Part shown: one piece after another, positions 53,935 through 61,621 of the stretch
Layout: each line of letters starts with the position of its first letter
Numbering within the stretch: the first letter of the stretch is position 1
DNA from: Clostridium sp.
GTDB taxonomy: Bacteria > Cyanobacteriota > Vampirovibrionia > Gastranaerophilales > Gastranaerophilaceae
Assembly: GCA_018362895.1 (NCBI GenBank)
Contig: JAHALR010000001.1
Coordinates: 62,001-126,000 of the forward strand
Direction: 5' to 3'
DNA: 64,000 bases
Made by a program: the position numbers and the translations under genes
The notes under the pieces: model-generated
What the model saw: only the letters and a program-made list of their open reading frames with translations
Database searches by the model: none
Told to the model about the DNA's origin: nothing

Positions 53935-54820
53935 CATCAAAAGATAGTGTCTGATAATTATTCAAAGCCTCTTTAAGGTAATATTTATATTGTTCAAAAT
54001 CACCGGTTTCTTTGTACATACGAGCCAGTGTATAATTAACATCACCATTATAAGGGTTATTAATAAGAGCATTTTTTAAAAGCTCAATTGCCTCATAAAA
54101 CATATTTTGTTTTGCCAAAATTTTTGAAAAAATTACAGAAGCACCGTCATCTTTTGGATTTAATTCCAAGGTTTTGTGAAGAAATGTCATAGCTTTTTCA
54201 ATCTCACCTTCTTCAAAATATATGGAAGCCAAATTAAAATAAGCCCAGCTATAATCAGGAGACATTTCTATAACCTTATTATAATATTCCTTACAAAGCT
54301 CTCTTTCACCTATTTTGTCATACTCATAAGCGAGATAAAAATACGCAAGAAAATCTTGAGAATTCAGGCCTATTGCAGCCTTCAAGCATTTTATAGACAT
54401 ATTATGTTCTTCTTTTTTTGAATATAAATATCCTAAGTTAAAATAGCTATTTGCATCATCTTCTTCAAGCTGCAAAACTCGCAGGAAAAAGGGAATAGCC
54501 TTATCAAAATCCTGTTTTTGAAGATAAGCATATCCGAGATTATATAAAAAGTCAGGCTCATCAGGACTAATTTTCAATGCATTCTGATAGGATATAATTG
54601 CTTTATCAAATTCTTTTAAGTTTTCGAGAACAATACCTGCATTGTAATGTAATCTTGAATCTTCAGGAAATCGTTTTAACAGATAATAAAGCTGTTTCAA
54701 AGCTTCTTCATTATACCCGTTCGACATTAATTCAACTGCCAATTCCCTTCTTGCTTTAAAATCAGTAGGATTTTTTTCAAGAAGCTCATTAAGTTCATTT
54801 ATTTTCGAAAGATTATCCAT
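53897..54820 (-). CDS. TPR-repeat protein
   Basis: A 307-residue protein built almost wholly of tetratricopeptide repeats, about eight units of 34 residues with A-x-x-x-Y...L-x-P-x-x (for example Y-Q-N-A-L-K-I-S-P-D and Y-F-N-L-G-Y-L-Y-S). No signal peptide or enzyme domain. TPR arrays are protein-binding platforms; the partner is not shown. Its 3' end overlaps the HD-domain gene by 38 bases, tail to tail. Confidence 0.92.
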   Translation of the reverse strand: MDNLSKINELNELLEKNPTDFKARRELAVELMSNGYNEEALKQLYYLLKRFPEDSRLHYNAGIVLENLKEFDKAIISYQNALKISPDEPDFLYNLGYAYLQKQDFDKAIPFFLRVLQLEEDDANSYFNLGYLYSKKEEHNMSIKCLKAAIGLNSQDFLAYFYLAYEYDKIGERELCKEYYNKVIEMSPDYSWAYFNLASIYFEEGEIEKAMTFLHKTLELNPKDDGASVIFSKILAKQNMFYEAIELLKNALINNPYNGDVNYTLARMYKETGDFEQYKYYLKEALNNYQTLSFDAKLLKSEYDRAQ

Positions 54821-54877
54821 AATATAATTTTATATATATTCTAAGTGTTTTGCAAAGATGTAAATTTCAACTTATAC

Positions 54878-54906
54878 TTGACAATAACGATATTTTACAG
54901 GAATAT
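54878..54906 (+). promoter_or_regulatory. Promoter of tRNA-Leu
   Basis: TTGACA at 54878-54883, 17-bp spacer, GAATAT at 54901-54906 (TATATA begins three bases later and is an alternative -10). Transcription would begin a few bases before the tRNA at 54918. Confidence 0.6.
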
Positions 54907-54917
54907 ATAAAAAGCAA

Positions 54918-55003
54918 GCCCTGGTGGCGGAATCGGTAGACGCGTCGGACTTAAAATCCGATTAGGCTCACCCCTAGTGCCAGTTCAAGTCTGGCTCAGG
55001 GCA
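54918..55003 (+). tRNA. tRNA-Leu (anticodon TAA)
   Basis: Class II tRNA of 86 nt: acceptor GCCCTGG/TCAGGGC (one G-U), long variable arm, anticodon stem TCGGA/TCCGA with loop CTTAAAA (anticodon TAA), T-arm GTTCAAGTC. Discriminator A, CCA not encoded. Confidence 0.95.
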
Positions 55004-55007
55004 TTTT

Positions 55008-55037
55008 AAAAGACTCACAGCTTGTGGGTCTTTTTTT
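55008..55037 (+). terminator. Intrinsic terminator after tRNA-Leu
   Basis: Stem AAAGACTCACA/TGTGGGTCTTT (one T-G pair) with a three-base loop, followed by seven T. It ends the tRNA transcript just before the membrane-protein gene at 55059. Confidence 0.85.
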
Positions 55038-55058
55038 CTTAGAAAAGAGGAGGAAATA

Positions 55059-57104
55059 ATGGACAAAAAACAACATGTACTCACATTTCTTTCTTTTTTG
55101 TCATCAATATATATCTATTTAATTGTCGCATTTGTCATATATGCTGTTTTCAGAAATTATATGAGTTTTACAGATGTTGATTTCATAGTAAACAATTTTA
55201 ACATGCCTTTGTATTACTTTCTTCCTGAAAAGGCAGAAAAACTTCAATATTTTGCACTAATTACTGGTTTTCCTATCTTATATTTAATATTTTATAAAAT
55301 ATGGAAAAATGTAAAACTCAATATAACAGAAAAATTGTATAAATTTGTAATAATAACAGAAATCACATTAGCCGCAATATTTGTATTATTTTTATACAAA
55401 GCTTCTCTCAACCGCCATAACTTCTTTTTTACATTAATCAACAATCCCCTTGAAATTATTATATTAGGAGCCTTTTTATTCTATATTTTGTATGTATATC
55501 AAACAGGCTCACAAAAGATAAAAATAATATTGAATATTCTTTTGGGAATTACAATATTATTGGCAGCAATCACAATAGGTAACATATATTACACTCCTGT
55601 ATATGATCTGACTGCATCATGCCGGCATCATTTCAGCGCATATTTTTCTCCAATATACAAAGTTCTTTCAGGGCAGGTTATAGGAATAAATTTTGAAAAT
55701 ATATATGGTTTTTATCCGTATATCTATGAACTTATTCTAAAACCAATCAAAAATGTTTCTTTGTTTCATATAAATATGATAAATGTCCTTTTAATTTTAT
55801 CTTCTTTTTTATTTGCAGCAACAACATTTGCATTAAATATAAGAAATAAAATAATTGCTTTTGTTTTCATGCTTGCTTACATATATTACTTTTACATTTT
55901 CTGCATACTTGCAAATATGGAAACAATTTATTATCTCCAGTTCATGCCCCATCGAATTTTCTTTATAACTTTTGTTATTTTCCTGGCGTCAATATATCAA
56001 AAAACACAAAATCACAAAGCAAGAAACATTATGGAAATTTTGTGTTTTATATTTATGACAACAGCACTCATATGGAACTTCGAATCAGGCATTGTTGCCA
56101 TTGGAGGATGGTACGGGTATTTAATTTATCTTGAAGCATTAAAATTTAAAGAACAAAAATCGTCAATAAAAAAACTTTTAACAAAAGTATTTCAGCCTTT
56201 TTTGATTGCATCATTTTCATTTGTAATAATAGAGCTAATTACATTATTAAAATGCGGGAAGAGTATTGATATAAATAATATGTTTTATTATCAAAACGTA
56301 TTTTATAAAACAGGCTTTTTTATGTTGCCAATGCCGCTGTTTCATCAACCCTGGCTTCTTATTATTTTAATATATATAACTGCAATAATAAAATCTTTAA
56401 ACAATCTTTTGTTTTCTTACAGAATAGAATCTAAAGCAGCAATATATTTTATGTTGAGTATAATAGGCTTGGGCATTTTTGTATATTATCAGGGAAGAAG
56501 CCACATCCTTATCCTTGGAGGAGTCTCTTTTCCTGCGTTAATTATCGTATCTTTGTATTGTGACGAATTTTTAAACAAATTCATTAATAAAAACTATGAT
56601 AAATTTACATGTTATGTGTCATTAACAAAATTCATTTTAATATACACAGCTGTAACAGCGGTAGCCGTTTCAAGTTTTGACATGCTGTTTTTAAGCGGAT
56701 TTAATAAGCAATTGACCCTCCTTAAACAGCATACACTCGAGAACGGAAGCCTGAAAAAGGACTATGATTTCATAAAAAATAATACACAAGGTAAAAAACT
56801 AGACATACTTACAGCTGATTCAGACCTGTTATATTTAAAACTAAAACAAAAAGACCTGTTGCCTTTTGCATCCACATCGGATTGGGCAGAAAAAAGCCAA
56901 TACAAAAAAGTCTTTGATTATTTAAACCAATCTAACAATACTTTAATAATAGATGAAGAAATATTTAATAAGCTAAAAGGAAATGAACCGGAACAACTCA
57001 TAGAACTTCTAAACAAAAAACAATATCGTCTTCAAAATATGACATACAACGGAATGAACAATATATTCATTTATGAACAAAATAATTTTTTAAACAAAAA
57101 ATGA
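55059..57104 (+). CDS. Large polytopic membrane protein, GT-C-like
   Basis: A 681-residue protein with about a dozen hydrophobic segments from residue 10 to roughly 560 and a soluble C-terminal 120 residues. A soluble loop between the first two segments, with F-T-D-V-D-F, recalls GT-C glycosyltransferases (dolichyl-mannosyltransferase-like), where an Asp in the first loop is catalytic. No family signature is certain. AGGAGG lies seven bases before the ATG. It lies 47 bases before the anti-sigma gene, possibly co-transcribed. A role in glycan or cell-surface assembly is only a suggestion. Confidence 0.7.
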   Translation: MDKKQHVLTFLSFLSSIYIYLIVAFVIYAVFRNYMSFTDVDFIVNNFNMPLYYFLPEKAEKLQYFALITGFPILYLIFYKIWKNVKLNITEKLYKFVIITEITLAAIFVLFLYKASLNRHNFFFTLINNPLEIIILGAFLFYILYVYQTGSQKIKIILNILLGITILLAAITIGNIYYTPVYDLTASCRHHFSAYFSPIYKVLSGQVIGINFENIYGFYPYIYELILKPIKNVSLFHINMINVLLILSSFLFAATTFALNIRNKIIAFVFMLAYIYYFYIFCILANMETIYYLQFMPHRIFFITFVIFLASIYQKTQNHKARNIMEILCFIFMTTALIWNFESGIVAIGGWYGYLIYLEALKFKEQKSSIKKLLTKVFQPFLIASFSFVIIELITLLKCGKSIDINNMFYYQNVFYKTGFFMLPMPLFHQPWLLIILIYITAIIKSLNNLLFSYRIESKAAIYFMLSIIGLGIFVYYQGRSHILILGGVSFPALIIVSLYCDEFLNKFINKNYDKFTCYVSLTKFILIYTAVTAVAVSSFDMLFLSGFNKQLTLLKQHTLENGSLKKDYDFIKNNTQGKKLDILTADSDLLYLKLKQKDLLPFASTSDWAEKSQYKKVFDYLNQSNNTLIIDEEIFNKLKGNEPEQLIELLNKKQYRLQNMTYNGMNNIFIYEQNNFLNKK

Positions 57105-57150
57105 ACATTTTTATTTTTTATTCGTTATAGTAAATGTAAGGAACAAAATA

Positions 57151-57510
57151 ATGGATAAAAAACAAGAACACAAAATTTGTAACGGCTATGAAAGCAGCTA
57201 TATGTTTTTAAATGACACAGACTTCCATCAACATCTAAAAGAATGTGAAAGCTGTCGTAAAGAACATGAAAAACTTGAAAAAGTATCTGCTCTCATAAAA
57301 GAAGCCAAACCATATATAAAGGCAAAACAAAAAAGGAACAAAATCCTAAAAGCAGTTTGTGCTCTGGCATTACTTTGTTTCACAAGCTTCAGCATTCCCT
57401 TGATGATGAATGCAGACAAAATATACGATGACATAATAGCTATGAATTCACCGACCATTGAAGAAATGGGGCTTCCCGTTGATGAATACGGGTTCCTGCT
57501 TGTTGAATAA
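57151..57510 (+). CDS. Anti-sigma factor with ZAS-type zinc motif
   Basis: A 119-residue protein: N-terminal soluble part with H-L-K-E-C-E-S-C (His 28, Cys 32, Cys 35), the H-x3-C-x2-C zinc motif of ZAS anti-sigma factors, one membrane helix at about 66-86 and a short C-terminal periplasmic tail. Holds an ECF sigma factor inactive at the membrane. The sigma gene starts 14 bases after its stop, so the order is anti-sigma first, opposite to the usual. AAGGAA lies near the start codon. Confidence 0.8.
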   Translation: MDKKQEHKICNGYESSYMFLNDTDFHQHLKECESCRKEHEKLEKVSALIKEAKPYIKAKQKRNKILKAVCALALLCFTSFSIPLMMNADKIYDDIIAMNSPTIEEMGLPVDEYGFLLVE

Positions 57511-57523
57511 GATTTATGGAATA

Positions 57524-58024
57524 ATGATGGATTTTAAAGAAATCATAAATAATAATAAAAATGCTGTAAGAAGCATTATAAAAAGAATAACAAATGAACA
57601 TAACGAGGATCTTGAACAGGAGGTCTATTGTAAAGTATGGAAAAACTCACATAAATATGAAGAACAAGGCAACTTTACTGCCTGGATAAGAACAATTACA
57701 GCTAATGTGTCCAAAGATTATTTGAAATCAGCGCACAAAAAACTCTCTGACAACACAACAAATGACGAAAATGTCATATCTTTTATAAAAGACAAATCAC
57801 AAACTCCAGAGCAATCATTACTGCAAACGGAGAGGCAAAAAAAAATTTCAGAAGCAATAAACTCTCTAAAACCCAAATTCAAAGAGGTCATCATGCTTTA
57901 TGAAATAGAAAACAACTCGTACGAATATATTTCACAAAAACTAAATTGCCCGATCGGAACCGTAAAATCACGGTTATATAATGCAAAACAAGAACTTGCT
58001 AAAAAACTTGAAGATTTATTTTAG
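57524..58024 (+). CDS. ECF RNA polymerase sigma factor
   Basis: A 166-residue sigma-70 family protein of the ECF group. Region 2: D-L-E-Q-E-V-Y-C-K-V-W near 26 and F-T-A-W-I-R-T-I-T-A-N-V for -10 recognition; region 4: I-N-S-L-K-P-K-F-K-E-V-I, then S-Y-E-Y-I-S-Q-K-L-N-C-P-I-G-T-V-K-S-R-L helix-turn-helix for -35 binding. An open frame extends back into the anti-sigma gene, but the family N-terminus begins at ATG 57524 or 57527. Its targets likely include the adjacent Spy-like gene. Confidence 0.9.
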   Translation: MMDFKEIINNNKNAVRSIIKRITNEHNEDLEQEVYCKVWKNSHKYEEQGNFTAWIRTITANVSKDYLKSAHKKLSDNTTNDENVISFIKDKSQTPEQSLLQTERQKKISEAINSLKPKFKEVIMLYEIENNSYEYISQKLNCPIGTVKSRLYNAKQELAKKLEDLF

Positions 58025-58036
58025 AAAGGACAAAAT

Positions 58037-58591
58037 ATGAAAAAAACAGTTATCTGTGCAGTAATTTCTGGATTATTGCTCTCATCAGGAATGGCTTTTG
58101 CCAATACAGTACAACCACAAGAAGCTAAAACACCTCCAGCAAAAAGCTGTCCTAAAGATATGAAAAAACAGCATCCACCCAAAATTAATCTTGACGAAAG
58201 ACTAAAGCTAACTGAAGAACAGAAAAAACAGGCTCATGAAATCAGAATGAAGGGACATAAAAAAATGAAGCCTGTTATGGAAAAAATCAAAACTAAAAAA
58301 GCAGAAGCAAAAACAGTAAAAGAAAATACAAAGCTCTCTCAAGAAGCAAAAGACAAAAAGCTCGCTTCAATAAAATCAGATATCAAAAAACTGAAACAAG
58401 AAGCAAGAGCAATCCGAAATGAAAATACTAAAGAATTCGAAGCCATTTTGACTCCTGAACAAAAAGCCGAATTCGAAAAAATAAAACAAGAAGGCAGAGA
58501 ACATTTCAAAAAACATCACAGAAAAGGTCCACACGGCCAAGGTTTTAATGGCCCGAGAGGTCCTCACAAATGCCCTCCTCCGCAAAAATAA
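58037..58591 (+). CDS. Spy/CpxP-like periplasmic protein
   Basis: A 184-residue exported protein, signal peptide 1-22 (A-M-A-F-A). The mature part is a Lys/Glu-rich alpha-helical protein with two L-T-x-x-Q repeats (L-T-E-E-Q near 56 and L-T-P-E-Q near 137), the mark of Spy/CpxP chaperones and metal sensors, and ends in a His/Gly/Pro-rich tail (H-H-R-K-G-P-H-G) that may bind metal. Third gene of an anti-sigma, sigma, Spy unit, with AGAAAGGA upstream. Envelope or metal stress is the probable cue. Confidence 0.85.
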   Translation: MKKTVICAVISGLLLSSGMAFANTVQPQEAKTPPAKSCPKDMKKQHPPKINLDERLKLTEEQKKQAHEIRMKGHKKMKPVMEKIKTKKAEAKTVKENTKLSQEAKDKKLASIKSDIKKLKQEARAIRNENTKEFEAILTPEQKAEFEKIKQEGREHFKKHHRKGPHGQGFNGPRGPHKCPPPQK

Positions 58592-58631
58592 AATACCCTG
58601 ATTATTATTAAATAATCACACGCAACTTGAC

Positions 58632-58660
58632 AGACCTCACATAACGTGAGGTCTTTTTTT
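58632..58660 (+). terminator. Intrinsic terminator after the sigma-Spy unit
   Basis: Perfect 9-bp stem AGACCTCAC/GTGAGGTCT with a five-base loop, then seven T. Confidence 0.9.
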
Positions 58661-58685
58661 GAACTTAATAAACTTTTATGGTTCA

Positions 58686-58715
58686 TTGACACTGAATTTT
58701 TCACACAGCTATAAT
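58686..58715 (+). promoter_or_regulatory. Consensus promoter of the 58742 gene
   Basis: TTGACA at 58686-58691, 18-bp spacer, TATAAT at 58710-58715; both boxes match the sigma-70 consensus fully. Same layout as the promoter at 60246. Confidence 0.8.
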
Positions 58716-58741
58716 ATAAAAGAAGGAGAAGAGGTGCCATA

Positions 58742-59443
58742 ATGAACATTTTGAGGGAAACAATAGTAATAGTTTTATTATTATTTTTATCTTTAAATGT
58801 ATGTTTGGCTGATGAGCTTATTCTTGGAAAAGATACCAAATACCAGCAACAAGTTATGAAAACAGGTTTTCGTATACTTAACTGCAACAATATCCCCAAA
58901 AGAATAACTTTCTTTTATAACACAGAAAATAAACAAAAATTAAAAATAAATACAAGAGCTAAAACAGTCACAATATATAAAGGTTTGTTTCCCTATATTG
59001 AAGATGAAAACGAGCTTGCAGCTCTATTAAGTACGGGAATTGCAACACTTATTGATATGCACAGCGGTTTTTTCAGAAGGTTTTCGATTAGCTTTTCTCC
59101 AAGAAAATATGAAGTCAAATCTGACAAAAAAGCTGTTGACTTAATGGTTAATGCCGGATATGATCCTGTTGCATTAATTAATATATTAAACAAAACAGCT
59201 TCACAGCCCAGCTGGTTTGAATATAATATATTTGTTCATACCGGCAAAGAACGAACTGCATATTTATACCAATATATTTATGAAAAATATCCCATTTATC
59301 TTGCTGACAACAGATATTTAAAAACACTATATTATCAGAATTTCCTGTTAAACTCTAAAGACAAAAGAAAAATGATACGAATGATTCAGGAAGAAAGACT
59401 AAGAATCAAAGAAGAAAAAGAAAAGCAGGAAAATAATATATGA
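58742..59443 (+). CDS. Exported M48-like protein without the zinc motif (pseudoenzyme)
   Basis: A 233-residue exported protein, signal peptide 1-23 (C-L-A-D). It is a paralogue of the gene at 60301 along its whole length: same start after the signal, L-L-S-T-G-I-A-T-L-I-D where the other has L-S-H-E-I-S-H-G-I-D, then R-R-F-S-I-S-F, E-V-K-S-D-K-K-A-V-D-L-M-V-N-A-G-Y-D-P-V-A and Y-L-Y-Q-Y-I-Y-E-K-Y-P. Both zinc His and the catalytic Glu of HExxH are replaced (residues 98-102, T-G-I-A-T), but the third ligand Glu (near 124) remains. It can hardly be a protease and may regulate or chaperone its active copy. GAGG precedes the ATG; its stop overlaps the next start (ATGA). Confidence 0.8.
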   Translation: MNILRETIVIVLLLFLSLNVCLADELILGKDTKYQQQVMKTGFRILNCNNIPKRITFFYNTENKQKLKINTRAKTVTIYKGLFPYIEDENELAALLSTGIATLIDMHSGFFRRFSISFSPRKYEVKSDKKAVDLMVNAGYDPVALINILNKTASQPSWFEYNIFVHTGKERTAYLYQYIYEKYPIYLADNRYLKTLYYQNFLLNSKDKRKMIRMIQEERLRIKEEKEKQENNI

Positions 59444-60231
59444 TTAAAAAATTTATCGGTACATTTTTGTTAATTGTATATTTTTTCACCTTCACTGAAG
59501 GTGCCGGGCTTTGTGCAATAAAAAAAAATAAAGTTTTTAAAGGCAGTATAGAAAAAAATGTAAAACAAGAAATACCCGCAAAAAAACAATTCAAAATGCC
59601 TGAAATCACAGATGAAACAGCAGAAGAGCTATCCGCAGCAATTGATAAAAGAACCTTAAAAAAGCATAAGTATAATGAAACTATCATATCTGATGAGCCA
59701 GTTATAATAAGCAACGAAAATAAAAAATTCAAGAAACCCAAATATACAGGGATTGTCAAAACCGAATACGGTACAGAAGTACTGCTTAAACCAGTCTATA
59801 AGGTCAGTACAAAAAATTCACAAATAAAAATACCTCAGGGTAAAAAATACGATAAATACAAAGTTGCTCTTCCTGAAATAGGCGAAAGAATTCCATTTAA
59901 AGTAGTCAAAGATGTAAAAGTCAATGACAAAATTGTCATAAGAAAAGACACTATTGTTTATGCAAAAATAGGAGAAGTTTCACCTAGAGCAATGGGGGGT
60001 GCTCCTGCTGAAATGACAATAGAACAATTTGAAATTAAAGACGAAAATGGAAATATTAAACCGCTTGACGGTTCTATAAGCAGCAGCGGATATTCGCTTT
60101 CCTTCTGGATAGGGCTGGCAGAACTAGCAACCACACCTTTCCTTTTCGGACTTGCAGTGCCACTTTTGAGACTTCTTCCCGGAGGACAAGCCGTCGTATC
60201 GCCACGTAAAAAATACATGGTTTATTATTAA
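59440..60231 (+). CDS. Exported beta-domain protein A of the peptidase locus
   Basis: A 263-residue protein, hydrophobic signal segment 4-24. A Lys-rich middle (65-130) is followed by a beta-rich region with I-P-F-K-V-V-K-D-V-K-V-N-D-K-I-V-I-R-K-D-T-I-V-Y-A-K-I-G and M-T-I-E-Q-F-E-I-K-D-E-N-G-N-I-K-P-L-D-G, and then a hydrophobic segment (W-I-G-L-A-E-L-A-T-T-P-F-L-F-G-L) before the end. The strand pattern (raised by a K-G/K-D-T hairpin, then a G-x-V strand and D-x-x-G-N-x-I) recurs in the proteins at 61000 and 61622. Coupled to the 58742 gene by a four-base overlap. Function unknown. Confidence 0.7.
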   Translation: MIKKFIGTFLLIVYFFTFTEGAGLCAIKKNKVFKGSIEKNVKQEIPAKKQFKMPEITDETAEELSAAIDKRTLKKHKYNETIISDEPVIISNENKKFKKPKYTGIVKTEYGTEVLLKPVYKVSTKNSQIKIPQGKKYDKYKVALPEIGERIPFKVVKDVKVNDKIVIRKDTIVYAKIGEVSPRAMGGAPAEMTIEQFEIKDENGNIKPLDGSISSSGYSLSFWIGLAELATTPFLFGLAVPLLRLLPGGQAVVSPRKKYMVYY

Positions 60232-60245
60232 GTAAGTGTTTTATA

Positions 60246-60275
60246 TTGACAAAATAAAAAATATCCAATTATAAT
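60246..60275 (+). promoter_or_regulatory. Consensus promoter of the M48 peptidase gene
   Basis: TTGACA at 60246-60251, 18-bp spacer, TATAAT at 60270-60275; GGAGA ribosome binding site at 60289-60293. Confidence 0.8.
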
Positions 60276-60300
60276 AAAAAAAATGTAATGGAGAATCGAT

Positions 60301-60987
60301 ATGAAAAAAATTTTTGTATATTTGATGGTTCTGGTTTTAACAACATCAGCTTGCTTCGCAGATGAACTCAGAATCGACAGGGAAGCAAAATATCAGAAAA
60401 AAATTATGGAAATTGGTTTCAGAATACTAAATGCAAATCAAATAGACAAAAGAATGACATTTCTCTACTCAACGAACAAAAATGTAAATGCTGTCACATA
60501 TCTTTCATCAAAGCAAATTCAAGTATACAAAGGAATTTTACCGCTCATGGATTCAGATGATGAAATTGCTGCTATATTAAGCCACGAAATCTCACACGGA
60601 ATAGATGCCCATAAAGGTCTCTGGAGAAGATTCTCAATGTCTTTTGCCTCCAAATCATATGAATTCAAATCTGATAAAAGAGGGGTTGATCTTATGGTAA
60701 ACGCGGGATACAACCCCGTTGCAATGATTATTATACTCAACAAAATATCAGCAGAACCCAACTGGTTTGAAAAATCATCATCTCACCCGAACGGAAGTGA
60801 AAGACTTGCCGCTTTATATGAATACATCTATACAAAATATCCTGCATACCTTATAGATAATGAATACAAAAATAATTTATATTATCAAAACTTCCTCCTA
60901 ACATCAAAAGATGCAAGAAAAACAATAAAAGAAAAATATCAAAATAACCAGGTAAAACCTGTTAGAAACAAAACAAAAAATAATTAA
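60301..60987 (+). CDS. Exported M48-family metallopeptidase
   Basis: A 228-residue exported protein, signal peptide 1-20 (A-C-F-A). I-L-S-H-E-I-S-H-G-I-D (His 95, Glu 96, His 99) is the HExxH zinc motif and E-F-K-S-D (Glu 121) supplies the third ligand, an arrangement of M48 peptidases such as the BepA/LoiP type. N-A-G-Y-N-P-V-A-M and Y-I-Y-T-K-Y-P follow, shared with the inactive paralogue at 58742. The protease probably acts in the periplasm, on envelope proteins. Small compared with BepA (no TPR tail). Confidence 0.85.
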   Translation: MKKIFVYLMVLVLTTSACFADELRIDREAKYQKKIMEIGFRILNANQIDKRMTFLYSTNKNVNAVTYLSSKQIQVYKGILPLMDSDDEIAAILSHEISHGIDAHKGLWRRFSMSFASKSYEFKSDKRGVDLMVNAGYNPVAMIIILNKISAEPNWFEKSSSHPNGSERLAALYEYIYTKYPAYLIDNEYKNNLYYQNFLLTSKDARKTIKEKYQNNQVKPVRNKTKNN

Positions 60988-60999
60988 GAAAGTTTTATA

Positions 61000-61575
61000 A
61001 TGAAAACACACATAATTAATATAATTACATTATTTATGAGTTTTATATGCCTCGGAGTACAGGCTATTCCTATATATACAGATGATATTCCACAAGATTA
61101 CATAAAAAAAGTAAACCAGCTGGGCAGTCTTAATAAAACAAGAGAAACAACAAACAATATATCTGAAAATAATGCGGTAAAAATCTACACACCAGAGCAT
61201 ATTTTGATTATGACCAAAGCAAAAAAAATAAATAACAAATATGTACTAACACAGAATATAAATGTTAATGACAAAGTCAAGTTTATTGTTTCTGAAGATG
61301 TAAAAAAAGATGGTGTTTTATTTATCCCTAAAGGCTCAGAAGTAACAGGCATAATAAGAACAGCAGAACCGGGCAATCAACCCAATTGCGCTCCGGGAGT
61401 GCTTGAAGTTTCTTATTTTTCAACAAAAGATGTCAAAGGAAATAAGATAAATCTTTATGGAAAAATAACAGAAGAGGCTCCTGAAACAGGTTTATTTCAA
61501 ATAATTTTACCTTACGTACCGTCCTTAAATCCTGCAATAAAACGAAATAAAATTTACACACTTTATTACAAATAA
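61000..61575 (+). CDS. Exported beta-domain protein B of the peptidase locus
   Basis: A 191-residue exported protein, signal peptide 1-23 (G-V-Q-A). The mature part has V-N-D-K-V-K-F-I-V-S-E-D-V near 88, V-L-F-I-P-K-G-S-E-V-T-G-I-I-R near 105 and V-K-G-N-K-I-N-L-Y-G-K-I near 145, close in pattern to the proteins at 59440 and 61622, and ends in I-Y-T-L-Y-Y-K. It starts 12 bases after the M48 peptidase gene and so likely shares its transcript. Function unknown; a partner or inhibitor of the protease is a guess. Confidence 0.7.
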   Translation: MKTHIINIITLFMSFICLGVQAIPIYTDDIPQDYIKKVNQLGSLNKTRETTNNISENNAVKIYTPEHILIMTKAKKINNKYVLTQNINVNDKVKFIVSEDVKKDGVLFIPKGSEVTGIIRTAEPGNQPNCAPGVLEVSYFSTKDVKGNKINLYGKITEEAPETGLFQIILPYVPSLNPAIKRNKIYTLYYK

Positions 61576-61621
61576 TCGTTACAAACGTGATTTAATTTCG
61601 TTCATGATGTAAGATTTTGAT

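Noticed and set aside
57458..57523. Upstream extension of the ECF sigma factor into the anti-sigma gene
   Set aside because: The extra residues do not resemble the family and would overlap anti-sigma codons; ATG 57524 fits the domain start.
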